DNA from: Bacillus sp. SKDU12
GTDB lineage: Bacteria; Bacillota; Bacilli; Bacillales; Bacillaceae
Reading direction: 5' to 3'
Length of the DNA: 64,000 nt
Assembly (NCBI RefSeq): GCF_010093085.1
Contig: NZ_MSRC01000011.1
Span: 1 to 64,000 of the forward strand
Positions within the stretch are counted from its first letter, which is position 1. Every line of letters starts with the position of its first letter. Of the stretch, positions 37,787 to 47,299 are shown one piece after another. A program made the position numbers and the translations under genes. The notes below the pieces were generated by a model. That model was not told the origin of the DNA. It made no database searches and saw nothing but the letters and a program-made list of their open reading frames with translations.

Positions 37787-37819
37787 AAATGGACATCCCC
37801 GCAGGGAGGATGTCCATTT
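37787..37819 (-). other. Intercistronic hairpin between putC and putP
   Basis: AAATGGACATCC (37787-37798) pairs perfectly with GGATGTCCATTT (37808-37819). On the minus strand no T run follows, so it is not a classical terminator. It could stabilise the putBC part of the message or slow polymerase before putP. Confidence 0.7.
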
Positions 37820-37828
37820 AGTCCCGTT

Positions 37829-39376
37829 TTAGAACATTTCACTGATTGTTTTAGCCTGCATGTGGAGTGCCAAGTAATCCGGCCCGCCCGCTTTTGAATC
37901 CGTTCCGGACATTTTGAAGCCGCCAAACGGATGGTACCCGACGATAGCACCTGTACAGTTGCGGTTGAAGTACAGGTTTCCGACATGGAATTCCTGTTTC
38001 GCACGCTCGATGTACTTGCGGTTGTTTGTGATAACCGCACCTGTCAAACCATATTCAGTATTGTTCGCCACTTCTAAAGCTTCATCAAAGTCTGACACTT
38101 TAGAAAATGCGATGACAGGTCCAAAAATTTCTTCCTGCATGAGTCTTGCTTTCGGATCAAGGTCAGCAAAGATCGTCGGTTTGATGAAGTATCCTTTCGA
38201 ATCATCACCAGTGCCGCCGCTTACTAAGCGTCCTTCCTGTTTTCCGATCTCAATATAGCTCATGATTTTGTCATAAGAACCTTGGTCAATGACAGGTCCC
38301 ATATAAACATCCGCACTGTCAGGTTTTGCGGTAACTTTTGATTCCGTAATTTCGATGACACGCTTCAATACTTGATCATACACGTTTTCATGGACAACTG
38401 CACGTGAACCTGCAGAACATTTTTGTCCCGCAAAGCCGAACGCAGATTGGAAGATGGATTGTGCAGCTAGGTCAACATCGGCATCTTCACAAACAACAAC
38501 TGTATCTTTTCCGCCCATTTCTGCAATCACACGCTTTAAGTGCTGCTGGCCCGGCTGAACTTTCGACGCACGTTCGAAGATTCTCGTCCCCACTTCTCTT
38601 GATCCCGTAAATGTAATCAGGCTTGTTTTCGGATGGTCAACAAGGTAGTCGCCGACTTCCGCTCCGCTGCCTGGAACAAAGTTGACTACGCCTTTTGGCA
38701 ATCCGGATTCTTCAAGCACCTCAACAAATTTTGCAGCAATGACAGGCGTAGCGCTCGCAGGTTTCAGAACGACTGTGTTTCCGGTAACGATCGGCGCCAC
38801 TGTTGTTCCCGCCATGATCGCAAACAAGAAGTTCCAAGGCGGAATAACAACTGTTACGCCAGTCGGCGTGTACACATATTGGTTTTTCTCACCTTCACGG
38901 CTGTTGACCGGCTTGCCTTTTGCCAGTTCGATCATTTGACGCGCATAATACTCCATGAAGTCAATCGCTTCAGCTGTATCAGCATCCGCTTCGTTCCAAG
39001 GCTTCCCTGCTTCTTTTACAAGCAAAGCGGAGAATTCATGTTTTCTTTTGCGTACTTTTGCAGCAGCACGGAACAGGACAGCCGCTCTTTCTTCCGGAGA
39101 CGTGTATCTCCACTCTTCAAACGCTGTCGCCGCCGCTTCAATCGCTTGCTCAGCATGCTTTTGAGAAGCTTTTGACACTCTGCCGACGACCTCTTCTTTA
39201 TCAGCCGGATTGATCGAAACGATTTTTGCTTCTGTTTCTACTTTCTCTCCGTTAATAACTAACGGATAGTCTTTTCCTAAATATTCGCTTACTGTTGCAA
39301 GCGCTTTTTTAAACGCTTCTACGTTGTTTTGATCCTGGAAATTTGTGAATGGCTCGTGTTTGTAAGGTGTTGTCAT
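37829..39376 (-). CDS. putC: 1-pyrroline-5-carboxylate dehydrogenase PutC
   Basis: Oxidises pyrroline-5-carboxylate to glutamate with NAD, the second step of proline breakdown. The 515-residue aldehyde dehydrogenase has the cofactor loop FTGSREVG, the general-base segment AEMGGKD near 290 and the catalytic cysteine in [11 protein letters not shown] near 320. It resembles RocA closely. It lies 16 bp behind putB. Confidence 0.95.
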   Translation of the reverse strand: MTTPYKHEPFTNFQDQNNVEAFKKALATVSEYLGKDYPLVINGEKVETEAKIVSINPADKEEVVGRVSKASQKHAEQAIEAAATAFEEWRYTSPEERAAVLFRAAAKVRKRKHEFSALLVKEAGKPWNEADADTAEAIDFMEYYARQMIELAKGKPVNSREGEKNQYVYTPTGVTVVIPPWNFLFAIMAGTTVAPIVTGNTVVLKPASATPVIAAKFVEVLEESGLPKGVVNFVPGSGAEVGDYLVDHPKTSLITFTGSREVGTRIFERASKVQPGQQHLKRVIAEMGGKDTVVVCEDADVDLAAQSIFQSAFGFAGQKCSAGSRAVVHENVYDQVLKRVIEITESKVTAKPDSADVYMGPVIDQGSYDKIMSYIEIGKQEGRLVSGGTGDDSKGYFIKPTIFADLDPKARLMQEEIFGPVIAFSKVSDFDEALEVANNTEYGLTGAVITNNRKYIERAKQEFHVGNLYFNRNCTGAIVGYHPFGGFKMSGTDSKAGGPDYLALHMQAKTISEMF

Positions 39377-39392
39377 GATAATCTCTCCTTTT

Positions 39393-40304
39393 TTACTTCT
39401 TTGTCATTCCTTTGAAAGCAAATGCAATATTTGACGGACGTTCTGCAAGGCGTCTCATAAAGTAGCCGTACCAATCTTCGCCGTATGGCAGGTAGACTCT
39501 CATGTTATAACCTTCTTTTACGAGGTTGAGCTGGGTTTGCGACCGCATGCCGTACAGCATCTGAAATTCAAACTTGTCATTGGCAATGCCATTTTCCTTG
39601 GCAAGCTGCTTTGTAAAGCCGATCATTTTATCGTCATGTGTGGCAATCGCTGTATAGTGACCGTTTAAGAGCTGCTTTCGGATCATTTTTTTATAATTTT
39701 CATCGACATCACTTTTCTCCGGATAAGCTACTTTTTCTGATTCTTTATAAGCTCCCTTTACAAGCCGAAGGAACGGGTTTAAAGAATTCAAATCATCAAT
39801 GTCACTTTCCGTCCGGTACAGATAGGCTTGCAACACTGTGCTCACGTACTCGTATTTCTTTTTGAAATCTTTGAAAACATCAAGTGTTTTCTGGCATCTG
39901 ACCTCATCTTCCATGTCAATGGTAACCATGATTTTATGCTGATCAGCCGTCTGGAGGATTTTCGTCATGTTTTCATATACTAGATCCAAATCTATATCCA
40001 GACCTAAAGACGTCATCTTTAGAGAAACGTGTGAATTCAACTGCTGATCAGCTATGGCAGCGATAGTTTGGATGCACTCTTCCGTACGCTCCCGTGCGAC
40101 CTCGGCACTGTTTACAAACTCGCCTAAATGATCGACAGTAACTGACAAGCCTTGGCTGTTAAGCTGTCGAATGGTCGGGATTGAACTGGTAAAGTCATTC
40201 CCGCCGATAATTTTACCCGCTGCCACCCGGCTTCCCCAGTTCTTTGCCATTTTATTGAGAAAGCCGCTTTTGGATAAAAATAAGAAAAAGTCTCTTGTGA
40301 TCAC
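39393..40304 (-). CDS. putB: Proline dehydrogenase PutB
   Basis: FAD-dependent oxidation of proline to pyrroline-5-carboxylate, the first catabolic step, at the membrane. The 303-residue barrel carries the family's C-terminal [27 protein letters not shown]-type motif, which binds substrate. I chose the GTG at 40304, 6 bases after GAGG, giving [14 protein letters not shown]; the longer frame from 40319 has no better ribosome site. It is the first gene of putBCP. Confidence 0.94.
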   Translation of the reverse strand: MITRDFFLFLSKSGFLNKMAKNWGSRVAAGKIIGGNDFTSSIPTIRQLNSQGLSVTVDHLGEFVNSAEVARERTEECIQTIAAIADQQLNSHVSLKMTSLGLDIDLDLVYENMTKILQTADQHKIMVTIDMEDEVRCQKTLDVFKDFKKKYEYVSTVLQAYLYRTESDIDDLNSLNPFLRLVKGAYKESEKVAYPEKSDVDENYKKMIRKQLLNGHYTAIATHDDKMIGFTKQLAKENGIANDKFEFQMLYGMRSQTQLNLVKEGYNMRVYLPYGEDWYGYFMRRLAERPSNIAFAFKGMTKK

Positions 40305-40493
40305 TTCCAACCTCAACACCCCGCAATCTAAGAAGTATTTGTATGAGTTTATTGTAAATGGACAAAACCTCTGTTCACAATATTCTCAAAATACAAAGAT
40401 TCTGATAATTTTTGTGAGTTTACCACAATCAGTTAGTTAGAAAGTCGGGGGATATTCTGTCGAATAAAGGAGAAAAGGAAGCGACAAAAAACA
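40305..40493 (-). promoter_or_regulatory. putBCP promoter region
   Basis: On the minus strand TTGTCC and TACAAA lie 16 bp apart near 40368-40341 and could be the SigA promoter. PutR is known to bind just upstream of this promoter; the AT-rich stretch around 40380-40430 is the likely place, but I cannot define the site. Confidence 0.4.
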
Positions 40494-41276
40494 TCAGCTT
40501 CCTCCATCCTTCCATACTTCTTCAACCGTATCCAAAAGCAAACGATTCAATTCAGGTGTCATATCCTTTTGTTCGGCTTTCAGCGTTTTTGCTACTTTCA
40601 TGATTCTTTCGATTTCTGTTTCTATGAATTCATGAATGACATAAATTTTCGCTTCAAGGTCAAGCTCATCGCCTCTTCTTTTCCGTTCAAGCAAGGTTTC
40701 CATTTCTGCCTTCAGCTCAAGATCAGAAACAAGTTCATTCAGCAAAACGGTAAAATCCATTGGCGGAATGGTTCCATACTTTTCAATCCATTTGCAAGCC
40801 AAGATTGGCCGAAGCACATAGAAATATTTTTTGATTTTGACCTCTTGTCCTTGAAGGTAATCCTTGACGTTCCTTCTCGCCATATTGATATAGTGATACA
40901 CGCTTGCTTCAGGCTTAAATGCCTCCATCCGCAGTTTTCTTAACTTCTCCGCAGTTGTAAATGCTTCGTAATACACAATGTCTGATGACAGCCATTCAAG
41001 GAGCGGCGGGTTTGATTTTTTGAAGAGGCGCAGCGTCTTTCTCAGCTCCCAGCCGCTGATATCCAGCAAATCGTGAATCGGTTCTTCTATCACATCACGC
41101 TCCTGCTCAATTGAAAAATACCACTCCTTCTTCGGCACATAAATAAAGCGGACATCATAATCACTGTCCTGCGACGGGAATCCCCAGGCGCGGCTTCCTG
41201 ACTCAACGGCATATACAATTTTGACTCCGTATGACCGCTCGATTCGCTTTAATTCATCAATGATCCTTTGTTTCAT
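40494..41276 (-). CDS. ycgL: YcgL, predicted nucleotidyltransferase
   Basis: A 260-residue protein of the nucleotidyltransferase superfamily (DUF4269/YcgL type). The catalytic pattern GSRAWGFPSQDSDYDVRF near residues 28-45 holds the GS and the two metal-binding aspartates (D42, D44 by position). The target is unknown. The ATG at 41276 follows CTGGAG by 8 bases; the longer frame reaches into the cah terminator and is rejected. Confidence 0.88.
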   Translation of the reverse strand: MKQRIIDELKRIERSYGVKIVYAVESGSRAWGFPSQDSDYDVRFIYVPKKEWYFSIEQERDVIEEPIHDLLDISGWELRKTLRLFKKSNPPLLEWLSSDIVYYEAFTTAEKLRKLRMEAFKPEASVYHYINMARRNVKDYLQGQEVKIKKYFYVLRPILACKWIEKYGTIPPMDFTVLLNELVSDLELKAEMETLLERKRRGDELDLEAKIYVIHEFIETEIERIMKVAKTLKAEQKDMTPELNRLLLDTVEEVWKDGGS

Positions 41277-41314
41277 ATCTATTCGTCTCCAGTCTATTAT
41301 CATTCCTGTAGTTT

Positions 41315-41349
41315 GCAAAAAAAACCCGCCTGTTGATGTGCGGCGGGTT
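41315..41349 (-). terminator. Terminator of cah
   Basis: On the minus strand AACCCGCC (41349-41342) pairs with GGCGGGTT (41330-41323), followed by a run of at least eight T residues. Confidence 0.9.
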
Positions 41350-41356
41350 TTCACGT

Positions 41357-42289
41357 TCATCTGCCTTTAAGGTGCTGCTTAAAGAAAGCAAGCTTTTCCG
41401 TTTGAAAAGCAGGGATATACTCATGCCCAAAGTAACGGTAGACTTTCAATTCTTTCTCTGTCTCCAAATGGTTGTATGCGGCAAATACGGTAGACGGCGG
41501 TGTGACCTTGTCAATCAGGCCGATCGACATCAGCACAGGCACCTTCACTCGGTCAGCGAGATTCATAATATCGAAATATGAAAGTGTCTTCATTGCCTGT
41601 TCTTCCGTTTCCGGACTGCCATTTCTTCTGAAGAAGGAATTGATTTCAAGATACGGCTCCTCAAGCGCCACATCAATGGCCCGCTCAAAGTTGCTTAAAT
41701 AAGGATAATCGGCAGCCGCTGCGGCAATCGTTAAGCCGCCTCCCTGGCTTCCGCCTGTCACACCGATTCTTGTTTCGTCGACTTCGTCAAAGCTGCTGAT
41801 CACTTCAAGCGCGCGTACGGCGTCCATATAAACGCCCCGGTAATAGTATGTATTTTTATCGAGAATGCCTTTCGTCATCCAGCCTAAAGCGTGACCGTGC
41901 GGAGAAATACTTGTATCCTCGCTGCTCTGCTGGCCGCGGACAAGCATGCCGAATGCGGCGTAGCCGTGGAGCGCCCAGTTCACCATTTCATGGATCTCAC
42001 CATCATAGCTTGCGTTGTAGCCGTGGTATTTGACGATCGCCGGATGCGGGCCTTCCTTATCAGGCACCGCGTACCATCCGGCAATGCGGGCGTCTCCGAA
42101 GCTTTTATATGTAAGTCGGTACACCTTGACTCCATCAGCGGGATAATCAACAGGCTGTAAATCGGGTGCTGCTTGGACTTTCGCAAGTTCGTCCAAAGAC
42201 GATTTCCAAAACTCAGAAAAATCTTGCGGAGCTGTTTTTTCAGGCTTATACGTTTGCAATTGGTCGAGCGGCAGATCGAATAGTTGCAT
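41357..42289 (-). CDS. cah: Cephalosporin C deacetylase / acetyl xylan esterase Cah, with an apparent 9-residue deletion
   Basis: Removes acetyl groups from xylo-oligosaccharides and cephalosporin C. The 310-residue alpha/beta hydrolase has the nucleophile in G179-G-S181-Q-G, the acid D260 (GLIDKVTP) and the base H289 (FGHEYIP). B. subtilis Cah is 318 residues with triad S181, D269, H298, so nine residues seem to be missing between serine and acid. From memory the 168 protein has LSDIPKAAV just after the nucleophile helix; here AAAA runs straight into ADYP. That removes a core strand, so folding or activity is in doubt. Confidence 0.92.
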   Translation of the reverse strand: MQLFDLPLDQLQTYKPEKTAPQDFSEFWKSSLDELAKVQAAPDLQPVDYPADGVKVYRLTYKSFGDARIAGWYAVPDKEGPHPAIVKYHGYNASYDGEIHEMVNWALHGYAAFGMLVRGQQSSEDTSISPHGHALGWMTKGILDKNTYYYRGVYMDAVRALEVISSFDEVDETRIGVTGGSQGGGLTIAAAAADYPYLSNFERAIDVALEEPYLEINSFFRRNGSPETEEQAMKTLSYFDIMNLADRVKVPVLMSIGLIDKVTPPSTVFAAYNHLETEKELKVYRYFGHEYIPAFQTEKLAFFKQHLKGR

Positions 42290-42446
42290 TTCCGATTATT
42301 CTCCTTTGTTTTATAAGATTTGATTTGTATTCATATATTACCACGTTCCGAACTCATTTTCTAAATATTTTCACTTTTGTTTTTTCGAACAGCCTTCATC
42401 AAACGTTTGTTTAAGACTATCCGAATTAACTGAATAAAAAACTAAG

Positions 42447-42638
42447 TTGCGCCCAAAAACAGCTTCATCAAGGGCCTGTGACAAGCAGAGAAAAGCTCGT
42501 GACCAAGCTCCAGCATCTCTCAAGTCAGGCTTTTCGCTGCCATGGGGCTTAAACAGAGCAGCGAAACTGCGGAAAAGGGACAACCAATGCGTGCGTTTTG
42601 CCAATACACCAATCCGTGCGCGCACCGCACGGATTTTT
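42447..42638. repeat. Structured ~190-bp repeat-like element between cah and aroK
   Basis: This stretch fills most of the 347-bp gap. It has an internal stem TTCGCTGC (42533-42540) with GCAGCGAA (42557-42564) and ends in AATCCGTGCG (42611-42620) with CGCACGGATT (42626-42635) followed by TTT on the plus strand. Size, structure and intergenic position recall the 190-bp repeat reported in the B. subtilis genome paper, and I recall similar sequence as small hypothetical ORFs in other bacilli. ycgJ and ycgK, which I would expect here, are absent. Confidence 0.5.
42611..42638. terminator. Strong hairpin next to aroK
   Basis: A perfect 10-bp stem (42611-42620 with 42626-42635). The T run is on the plus side, so it would best end plus-strand transcripts, but it also sits at the 3' end of aroK. 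Confidence 0.65.
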
Positions 42639-43197
42639 ACATCGGCTGATAAAGATCCCAGCCGATTTTTAATGTTTCTACAATGTAATCGGCGACCTCT
42701 TCCGGGGAAAGATTGTCTGTTGCGACTTTCGAATTGTGTTTGTCGTAAATGACTTTTCTTTCGTTAAACAGCTGTTCCATTTCATCCATTGAACGGTTAT
42801 GCAGCACAGGGCGGCTTTCGATCAATAGATCCGCACGCTGCTTCCAGTTCTCCCAAGACAGATCCAAATGCAGCACAAGACAGTTTTCCAGACAGCACAT
42901 TCTGATTTCCTCTTGTTTAAAAGAACCGCCGCCGAGAGATACGATCTTGAATCGTTTGTTCTGGCAGATATCTAAGATATATTCCTTCTCGGTTTTCCGG
43001 AAAAAGTCTTCTCCTTTTTCCTCAAAGATCTCCGGAATTGTCATCTTGAAATCCTTCTCGATCTCTTGGTCAATATCAATAAAATCTCTATATAATTTTT
43101 TAGCGACCAATTGGCCGATTGTCGTTTTTCCTACACCCATGAATCCGATCAGGACGATATTTCTTTCTCTTACTGGGATGGCTCGTTTAGCGTTCAT
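42637..43197 (-). CDS. aroK: Shikimate kinase
   Basis: Phosphorylates shikimate with ATP on the way to chorismate. The 186-residue protein has Walker A GFMGVGKTT (18-26), the shikimate-binding DID near 41-43, the GGG segment SLGGGSF near 93-99 and a lid region. The start at 43197 is preceded by AGGAGG about 9 bases upstream. In 168 tmrB lies between aroK and nadE; the 250 bp here hold no gene. Confidence 0.94.
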   Translation of the reverse strand: MNAKRAIPVRERNIVLIGFMGVGKTTIGQLVAKKLYRDFIDIDQEIEKDFKMTIPEIFEEKGEDFFRKTEKEYILDICQNKRFKIVSLGGGSFKQEEIRMCCLENCLVLHLDLSWENWKQRADLLIESRPVLHNRSMDEMEQLFNERKVIYDKHNSKVATDNLSPEEVADYIVETLKIGWDLYQPM

Positions 43198-43417
43198 CTT
43201 CGGCGAAATCCTCCTAAGGAATGAAATTTTATATTCATTATATGCTTCTTTAGCGAATATTTATATAGATACCGGCTTGCCCGTCCATTTCCGTTCAAAC
43301 GTTTTTATCTGAATGACATTCATTTTACAACATATCCGCAGGCATTTTAATACTTCGACGCAAAAAAGCATTAAAACGATTTACAAAGCGCTTCATCATA
43401 CCATCCCGCACATAACA

Positions 43418-43443
43418 AAAGCCCGCTCCGAGAGCGGGCTTTC
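43418..43443 (-). terminator. Terminator of nadE
   Basis: AAGCCCGCTC and its complement form an 11-bp GC-rich stem (43419-43429 with 43433-43443), with a short T run on the minus strand. Confidence 0.85.
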
Positions 43444-43449
43444 TTCATT

Positions 43450-44268
43450 TTATTTCCACCAGTCATCAAACATGGACGCCGGAACCTGACGTTTATGCTC
43501 AGTGATGCTGTAGCGTTTTTCCAGCGCTTCTGACACTTTCGCTGATACTTCTTTTCCTTCTAGATAATCGTCAATTTCATCATAGGAAATGCCAAGCTCG
43601 GTTTCATCCGACTGCTGCGGTTTTTCATCGAGAAGATCGGCCGTTGGCTCTTTCAAGTATAAGCGTTCAGGTGCACCCAGCTCTTTCAGCAGGCTTCTTC
43701 CCTGACGCTTCGTCAAACCGGTCAGCGGAAGAAGGTCCGTTCCGCCGTCACCGTACTTCGTAAAGAACCCAGTGACAGCCTCAGCTGCGTGGTCAGTGCC
43801 CAGAACAAGAAGACCTTCCTGGCCTCCAATCGCGTATTGCGCGATCATTCTTGCTCTCGCTTTTACGTTTCCTCTATTAAAGTCAGTCAGCTGATCGCCT
43901 GTATCCTGCTGATATTGATCAGAAAACGCACTGACTGTCGACTTAATGTCAAACTTCCATGATTTGTCCGGTTTAATGAACTTCAATGCAAGCTGGGCAT
44001 CGTCTTCATCATGCTGTGTGCCATGCGGAAGGCGTACCGCGATAAATTGAGCGTCTCCGCCCTCCTCGCGAATGCTCTCCACCGCAAGCTGAGCCAGTCT
44101 TCCCGCAAGTGTTGAATCCTGTCCGCCGCTGATTCCCAATACAAATCCTTTAGCACCGGTTTTCTTTACATATTGTTTTAAAAAATTGACTCGTTCCTCA
44201 ATTTCTTTCTTTGGATCAATTGAGGGCTTCACATGTAATTCACGCATAATCTTTTCCTGCATGCTCAT
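43450..44268 (-). CDS. nadE: NH3-dependent NAD synthetase
   Basis: Amidates deamido-NAD to NAD using ammonia and ATP, the last step of NAD synthesis. The 272-residue protein has the ATP-pyrophosphatase loop SGGQDST (47-53). The short form, with no glutaminase domain, uses free ammonia. The ATG at 44268 follows AGGAGG by 10 bases and gives the family's usual length; the longer frame starts on the ribosome site. Confidence 0.96.
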   Translation of the reverse strand: MSMQEKIMRELHVKPSIDPKKEIEERVNFLKQYVKKTGAKGFVLGISGGQDSTLAGRLAQLAVESIREEGGDAQFIAVRLPHGTQHDEDDAQLALKFIKPDKSWKFDIKSTVSAFSDQYQQDTGDQLTDFNRGNVKARARMIAQYAIGGQEGLLVLGTDHAAEAVTGFFTKYGDGGTDLLPLTGLTKRQGRSLLKELGAPERLYLKEPTADLLDEKPQQSDETELGISYDEIDDYLEGKEVSAKVSEALEKRYSITEHKRQVPASMFDDWWK

Positions 44269-44401
44269 CCCAATCATTCCTCCTGTACGATTCACTGTTT
44301 CTTATTTGATCATTTCCCTAAATTGATGAAAATGAATCATGACAATCATGTATCTCCTTATAAATATAGCACAGGTTTTCATTTACAGTGAACAAGAGAG
44401 A

Positions 44402-44998
44402 TCAGCTGACTTCCACCCGTATAGATGTGATACTATCGCCATTGCACTTCCCTTTTTCAATCGGACAGGAAGAAAACGCAACGATCAAATCCATTTCCGC
44501 TCGCAGCCTTACATAATCCCCGGCATTTGAGAGCGGCGTTTCCACAGATAAATTCCCTTTCTCATCAAGGACTGTATTCATGAAAATCGCAAACGGATAA
44601 TGCATGTGAGGCTTTGGAACGCCAAACTGCTCAAGCGCACGGTTCATATTGTCATAGCACGTATCCTGGAATTCATCTTTTTGCTTGCCGTATAACAGCC
44701 TGTTCATATCCGGACGGCAGGCGGGAAGCAGCAAATCATGTTTGCCGACCGTATCCTCGATCAGTGTCAGCATCGGTTTATAGAGATTTGAGTAAATATG
44801 GTCATTCACCTTTACGTTTATGGAATGATTGGCATCAATTGTCGCTCCCTGATCAAGATGCTCATAAAAATCCTTGGCATGGTACGCGACAAAATCAGCA
44901 ACCTGCTGCCCTTCTACATCAACCACCTTTACAATCTGCCCCTTTTTCAGTTCCAGCCCAAGCCCTTTTTTCGGCTCTATGATATATTGCTGTGTCAT
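44402..44998 (-). CDS. ycgI: YcgI, DUF1989 family protein
   Basis: A 198-residue protein of the urea carboxylase-associated family, whose members often accompany urea or allophanate enzymes. Function is unknown. Conserved Cys, His and Asp residues (LPACRPDMNRLLYG near 100, CYDNMNRAL, HMHYPFAIFM) look like a metal site. The ATG at 44998 follows AAGGAGCG. It is divergent from ycgH. Confidence 0.85.
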   Translation of the reverse strand: MTQQYIIEPKKGLGLELKKGQIVKVVDVEGQQVADFVAYHAKDFYEHLDQGATIDANHSINVKVNDHIYSNLYKPMLTLIEDTVGKHDLLLPACRPDMNRLLYGKQKDEFQDTCYDNMNRALEQFGVPKPHMHYPFAIFMNTVLDEKGNLSVETPLSNAGDYVRLRAEMDLIVAFSSCPIEKGKCNGDSITSIRVEVS

Positions 44999-45126
44999 CT
45001 GCTCGCTCCTTTTTTCAATAGTATGAGCGTTCTCCGCTTTCCCCATGTAAAAAGAGGTAAAAATCTGATGTATATAAGCCTCGGGCGGGTTGCACTCTAA
45101 CCGTAGATAAAAGGGGTTGAAATATT

Positions 45127-46467
45127 ATGAGCCAAACAAAAAAAGACCCGCAAAAAGGGAATTTAGCCTGGTGGCAGCTGTCATTAATCGGTATAGGATG
45201 CACAATCGGAACAGGTTTTTTTCTCGGGTCCAGTATCGCAATAGTAAAAAGCGGTTTTTCCGTTCTGCTTTCATTTCTGATTGCGGGAATCGGCACGTAT
45301 TTTGTCTTTGAACAGCTTGCCAAGCTGTCAGCAAAACAGCCTGAAAAAGGCTCATTTTGTGCGTATGCGCGAAAAGCGTTTGGCAAATGGGCCGGCTTCA
45401 GCAACGGCTGGGTGTACTGGTCATCAGAAATGCTGATCACAGGAAGCCAGCTGACAGCCATTTCACTTTTTACAAAGCATTGGTTTCCTCAAGTGCCGCT
45501 ATGGGTGTTTGCTTCCATCTATGCAGTTCTTGGGCTTCTCATTATTTTCACCGGTCTGTCTGTATTTGAGAAGACTGAAAACGTGCTGGCAGTCATCAAA
45601 ACAGCTGCTATTTTTATGTTTATTGTCATTGCTGTCCTCGCATTATGCGGCATCCTGTCCGGCGGAAGGCCTGATGTGCAAATTCCAAATAAGTCGAGTG
45701 AGTTTTTTCCATTCGGGGCCATGGGGCTGTGGACAGGCTTAATTTATGCGTTTTACGCCTTTGGCGGAATTGAAGTGATGGGGCTGATGGCGGTTCACTT
45801 AAAAAAACCAGAGGAAGCGTCAAAATCAGGAAAGCTGATGCTGGCGACGCTGGCGGTTATTTATATCATTTCAATCGGACTAGCCTTGCTGCTGGTTCCA
45901 TTAGACACGTTTACAGAGCAGGACAGCCCGTTCATCACATCATTAAAAGGATATCACCTTAAAATCATTCTCGATATTTTTAACGGGATTTTCATCATCG
46001 CGGGGTTCTCAACTCTTGTCGCTTCACTGTTTGCAGTGACGACATTGCTTTGCACAATGGCTGATGACGGCGACGCGCCAAAATGCTTCACATTAAAGGA
46101 AGGCAAAAAAATCTGCTGGCCGGCACTGGGGCTGACGTTTGCAGGGCTTATCCTATCCATCATCCTGTCATTAGTGCTGCCGAAAAACATTTATGAACAT
46201 ATGACGACAGCGGCGGGACTTATGCTTTTATACACTTGGCTGTTTATCCTGTTCTCCAGCAAAAAACTGACTCAGCCCGAGGGCATGGGAAAAACGCAAA
46301 TATATGCAGCTGTGATTTTGATCGCTGCGGCTGTGTCCGGCACACTGTTCGAGAAATCGAGCCGTCCTGGTTTTTTTGTGAGCATCGGTTTTCTCGTCAT
46401 TATCGCCATTGTTACCATGATCTATCAAAAAAAGCAGGGCCGTAAAGACCACCCTGCCTGCCCATGA
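45127..46467 (+). CDS. ycgH: YcgH, amino-acid permease (APC family)
   Basis: A 446-residue transporter with twelve membrane segments. The first segment has the APC pattern GIGCTIGTGFFLGSS, and segment six has YAFYAFGGIEVMG, both of which form the substrate site. The amino acid carried is unknown. Its last codons overlap the terminator of the convergent ycgG. Confidence 0.9.
   Translation: MSQTKKDPQKGNLAWWQLSLIGIGCTIGTGFFLGSSIAIVKSGFSVLLSFLIAGIGTYFVFEQLAKLSAKQPEKGSFCAYARKAFGKWAGFSNGWVYWSSEMLITGSQLTAISLFTKHWFPQVPLWVFASIYAVLGLLIIFTGLSVFEKTENVLAVIKTAAIFMFIVIAVLALCGILSGGRPDVQIPNKSSEFFPFGAMGLWTGLIYAFYAFGGIEVMGLMAVHLKKPEEASKSGKLMLATLAVIYIISIGLALLLVPLDTFTEQDSPFITSLKGYHLKIILDIFNGIFIIAGFSTLVASLFAVTTLLCTMADDGDAPKCFTLKEGKKICWPALGLTFAGLILSIILSLVLPKNIYEHMTTAAGLMLLYTWLFILFSSKKLTQPEGMGKTQIYAAVILIAAAVSGTLFEKSSRPGFFVSIGFLVIIAIVTMIYQKKQGRKDHPACP
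46427..46457 (-). terminator. Terminator of ycgG inside the 3' end of ycgH
   Basis: On the minus strand GCAGGG (46457-46452) pairs with CCCTGC (46439-46434), followed by seven T residues. It lies within the ycgH coding end. Confidence 0.65.
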
Positions 46468-46468
46468 T

Positions 46469-47230
46469 TTATTTCATTTTATTAAACATGTTTTTCAAAT
46501 AAGAAAACGGGCACTTCGATACCTGTTGTTCATCATCACGGAGGAAATACTGTTTCCATTCACGGTTATCCTTTCCTCCGTACCAGCCTAATTGCGAGTG
46601 AATAGGCGCTTGATCGTAAGCCTTTAAACGAGATCTGATGAGCCTGCTCATGTTGCGGCCAAAAGCGGTTGATCCATTTAACTCTTCAAACACCCATCTT
46701 GGCTGAAATGTGATCATAAAATAGGGAAAGCTCCGGCTTCTTCTTGCCTCGTGCCCCGGTGTGGCGCAGAGAATAAAGTACGGCTCGCCATCAAAGCAAA
46801 ACTCCCATTTATAATGCTCGGGATCGGCCGGAATGTCTGCCGGCCATTCTTTTTCGTCTTGATGACTCAGTCTATTTAAAAACCGCCAAAACAGCTCTTC
46901 ATACGCTTCCACTGAATAATGCTCAGCCAAATCTTCCGGGGTTTCAAACAATACAACGAGGGATGCGTATTTTCCAGTATCCCGCGATATCCTGCCATAC
47001 TCCGCAAGCAACGGAGCCAGTTCCTCCGCTGTATGATTTTCCCGCGGGTCTCCGGCAAAAGCGATGCGAAGCTGATCAGTCAGAAACGCCTGTCGTCCGG
47101 GAATGCATGGAAACGTATTCGCATCGTCCGCCACTGTTTCGGCCAAAAACTCAAAAGCGATTTTTTGCCATTCGGGAAGATCTTCTTGATTACGTTCCAG
47201 AAAACTTTTGGTGTAAATCCCATTCACCAT
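46469..47230 (-). CDS. ycgG: YcgG, YqcI/YcgG family protein
   Basis: A 253-residue cytosolic protein of a family with no known function. It has conserved blocks FPCIPGRQAFLTDQLRIAFAGDPR near residue 41 and GHEARRSRSFPYFMITFQPRWVFEEL near 160. There is no signal peptide, membrane segment or known catalytic motif. ycgF is 69 bp upstream on the same strand. Confidence 0.85.
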   Translation of the reverse strand: MVNGIYTKSFLERNQEDLPEWQKIAFEFLAETVADDANTFPCIPGRQAFLTDQLRIAFAGDPRENHTAEELAPLLAEYGRISRDTGKYASLVVLFETPEDLAEHYSVEAYEELFWRFLNRLSHQDEKEWPADIPADPEHYKWEFCFDGEPYFILCATPGHEARRSRSFPYFMITFQPRWVFEELNGSTAFGRNMSRLIRSRLKAYDQAPIHSQLGWYGGKDNREWKQYFLRDDEQQVSKCPFSYLKNMFNKMK

Positions 47231-47299
47231 TGATCCACCTCCAGTATCATCTGGATACTATATGAAAACCTGGAGCGGCAGGTGCCTATCCGCCATCAA

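Noticed and set aside
38633-39175. Plus-strand frame of 180 residues
   Set aside because: It lies wholly inside putC on the opposite strand and has no family motif or ribosome site.
42371-42625. Minus-strand 84-residue frame in the cah-aroK gap
   Set aside because: It reads through the structured repeat-like element; similar small frames in other bacilli are most likely annotation of that repeat, not proteins.
43385-43400. cre-like TGAAGCGCTTTGTA upstream of nadE terminator
   Set aside because: The right end departs from the cre consensus and it lies downstream of nadE, not in a promoter.
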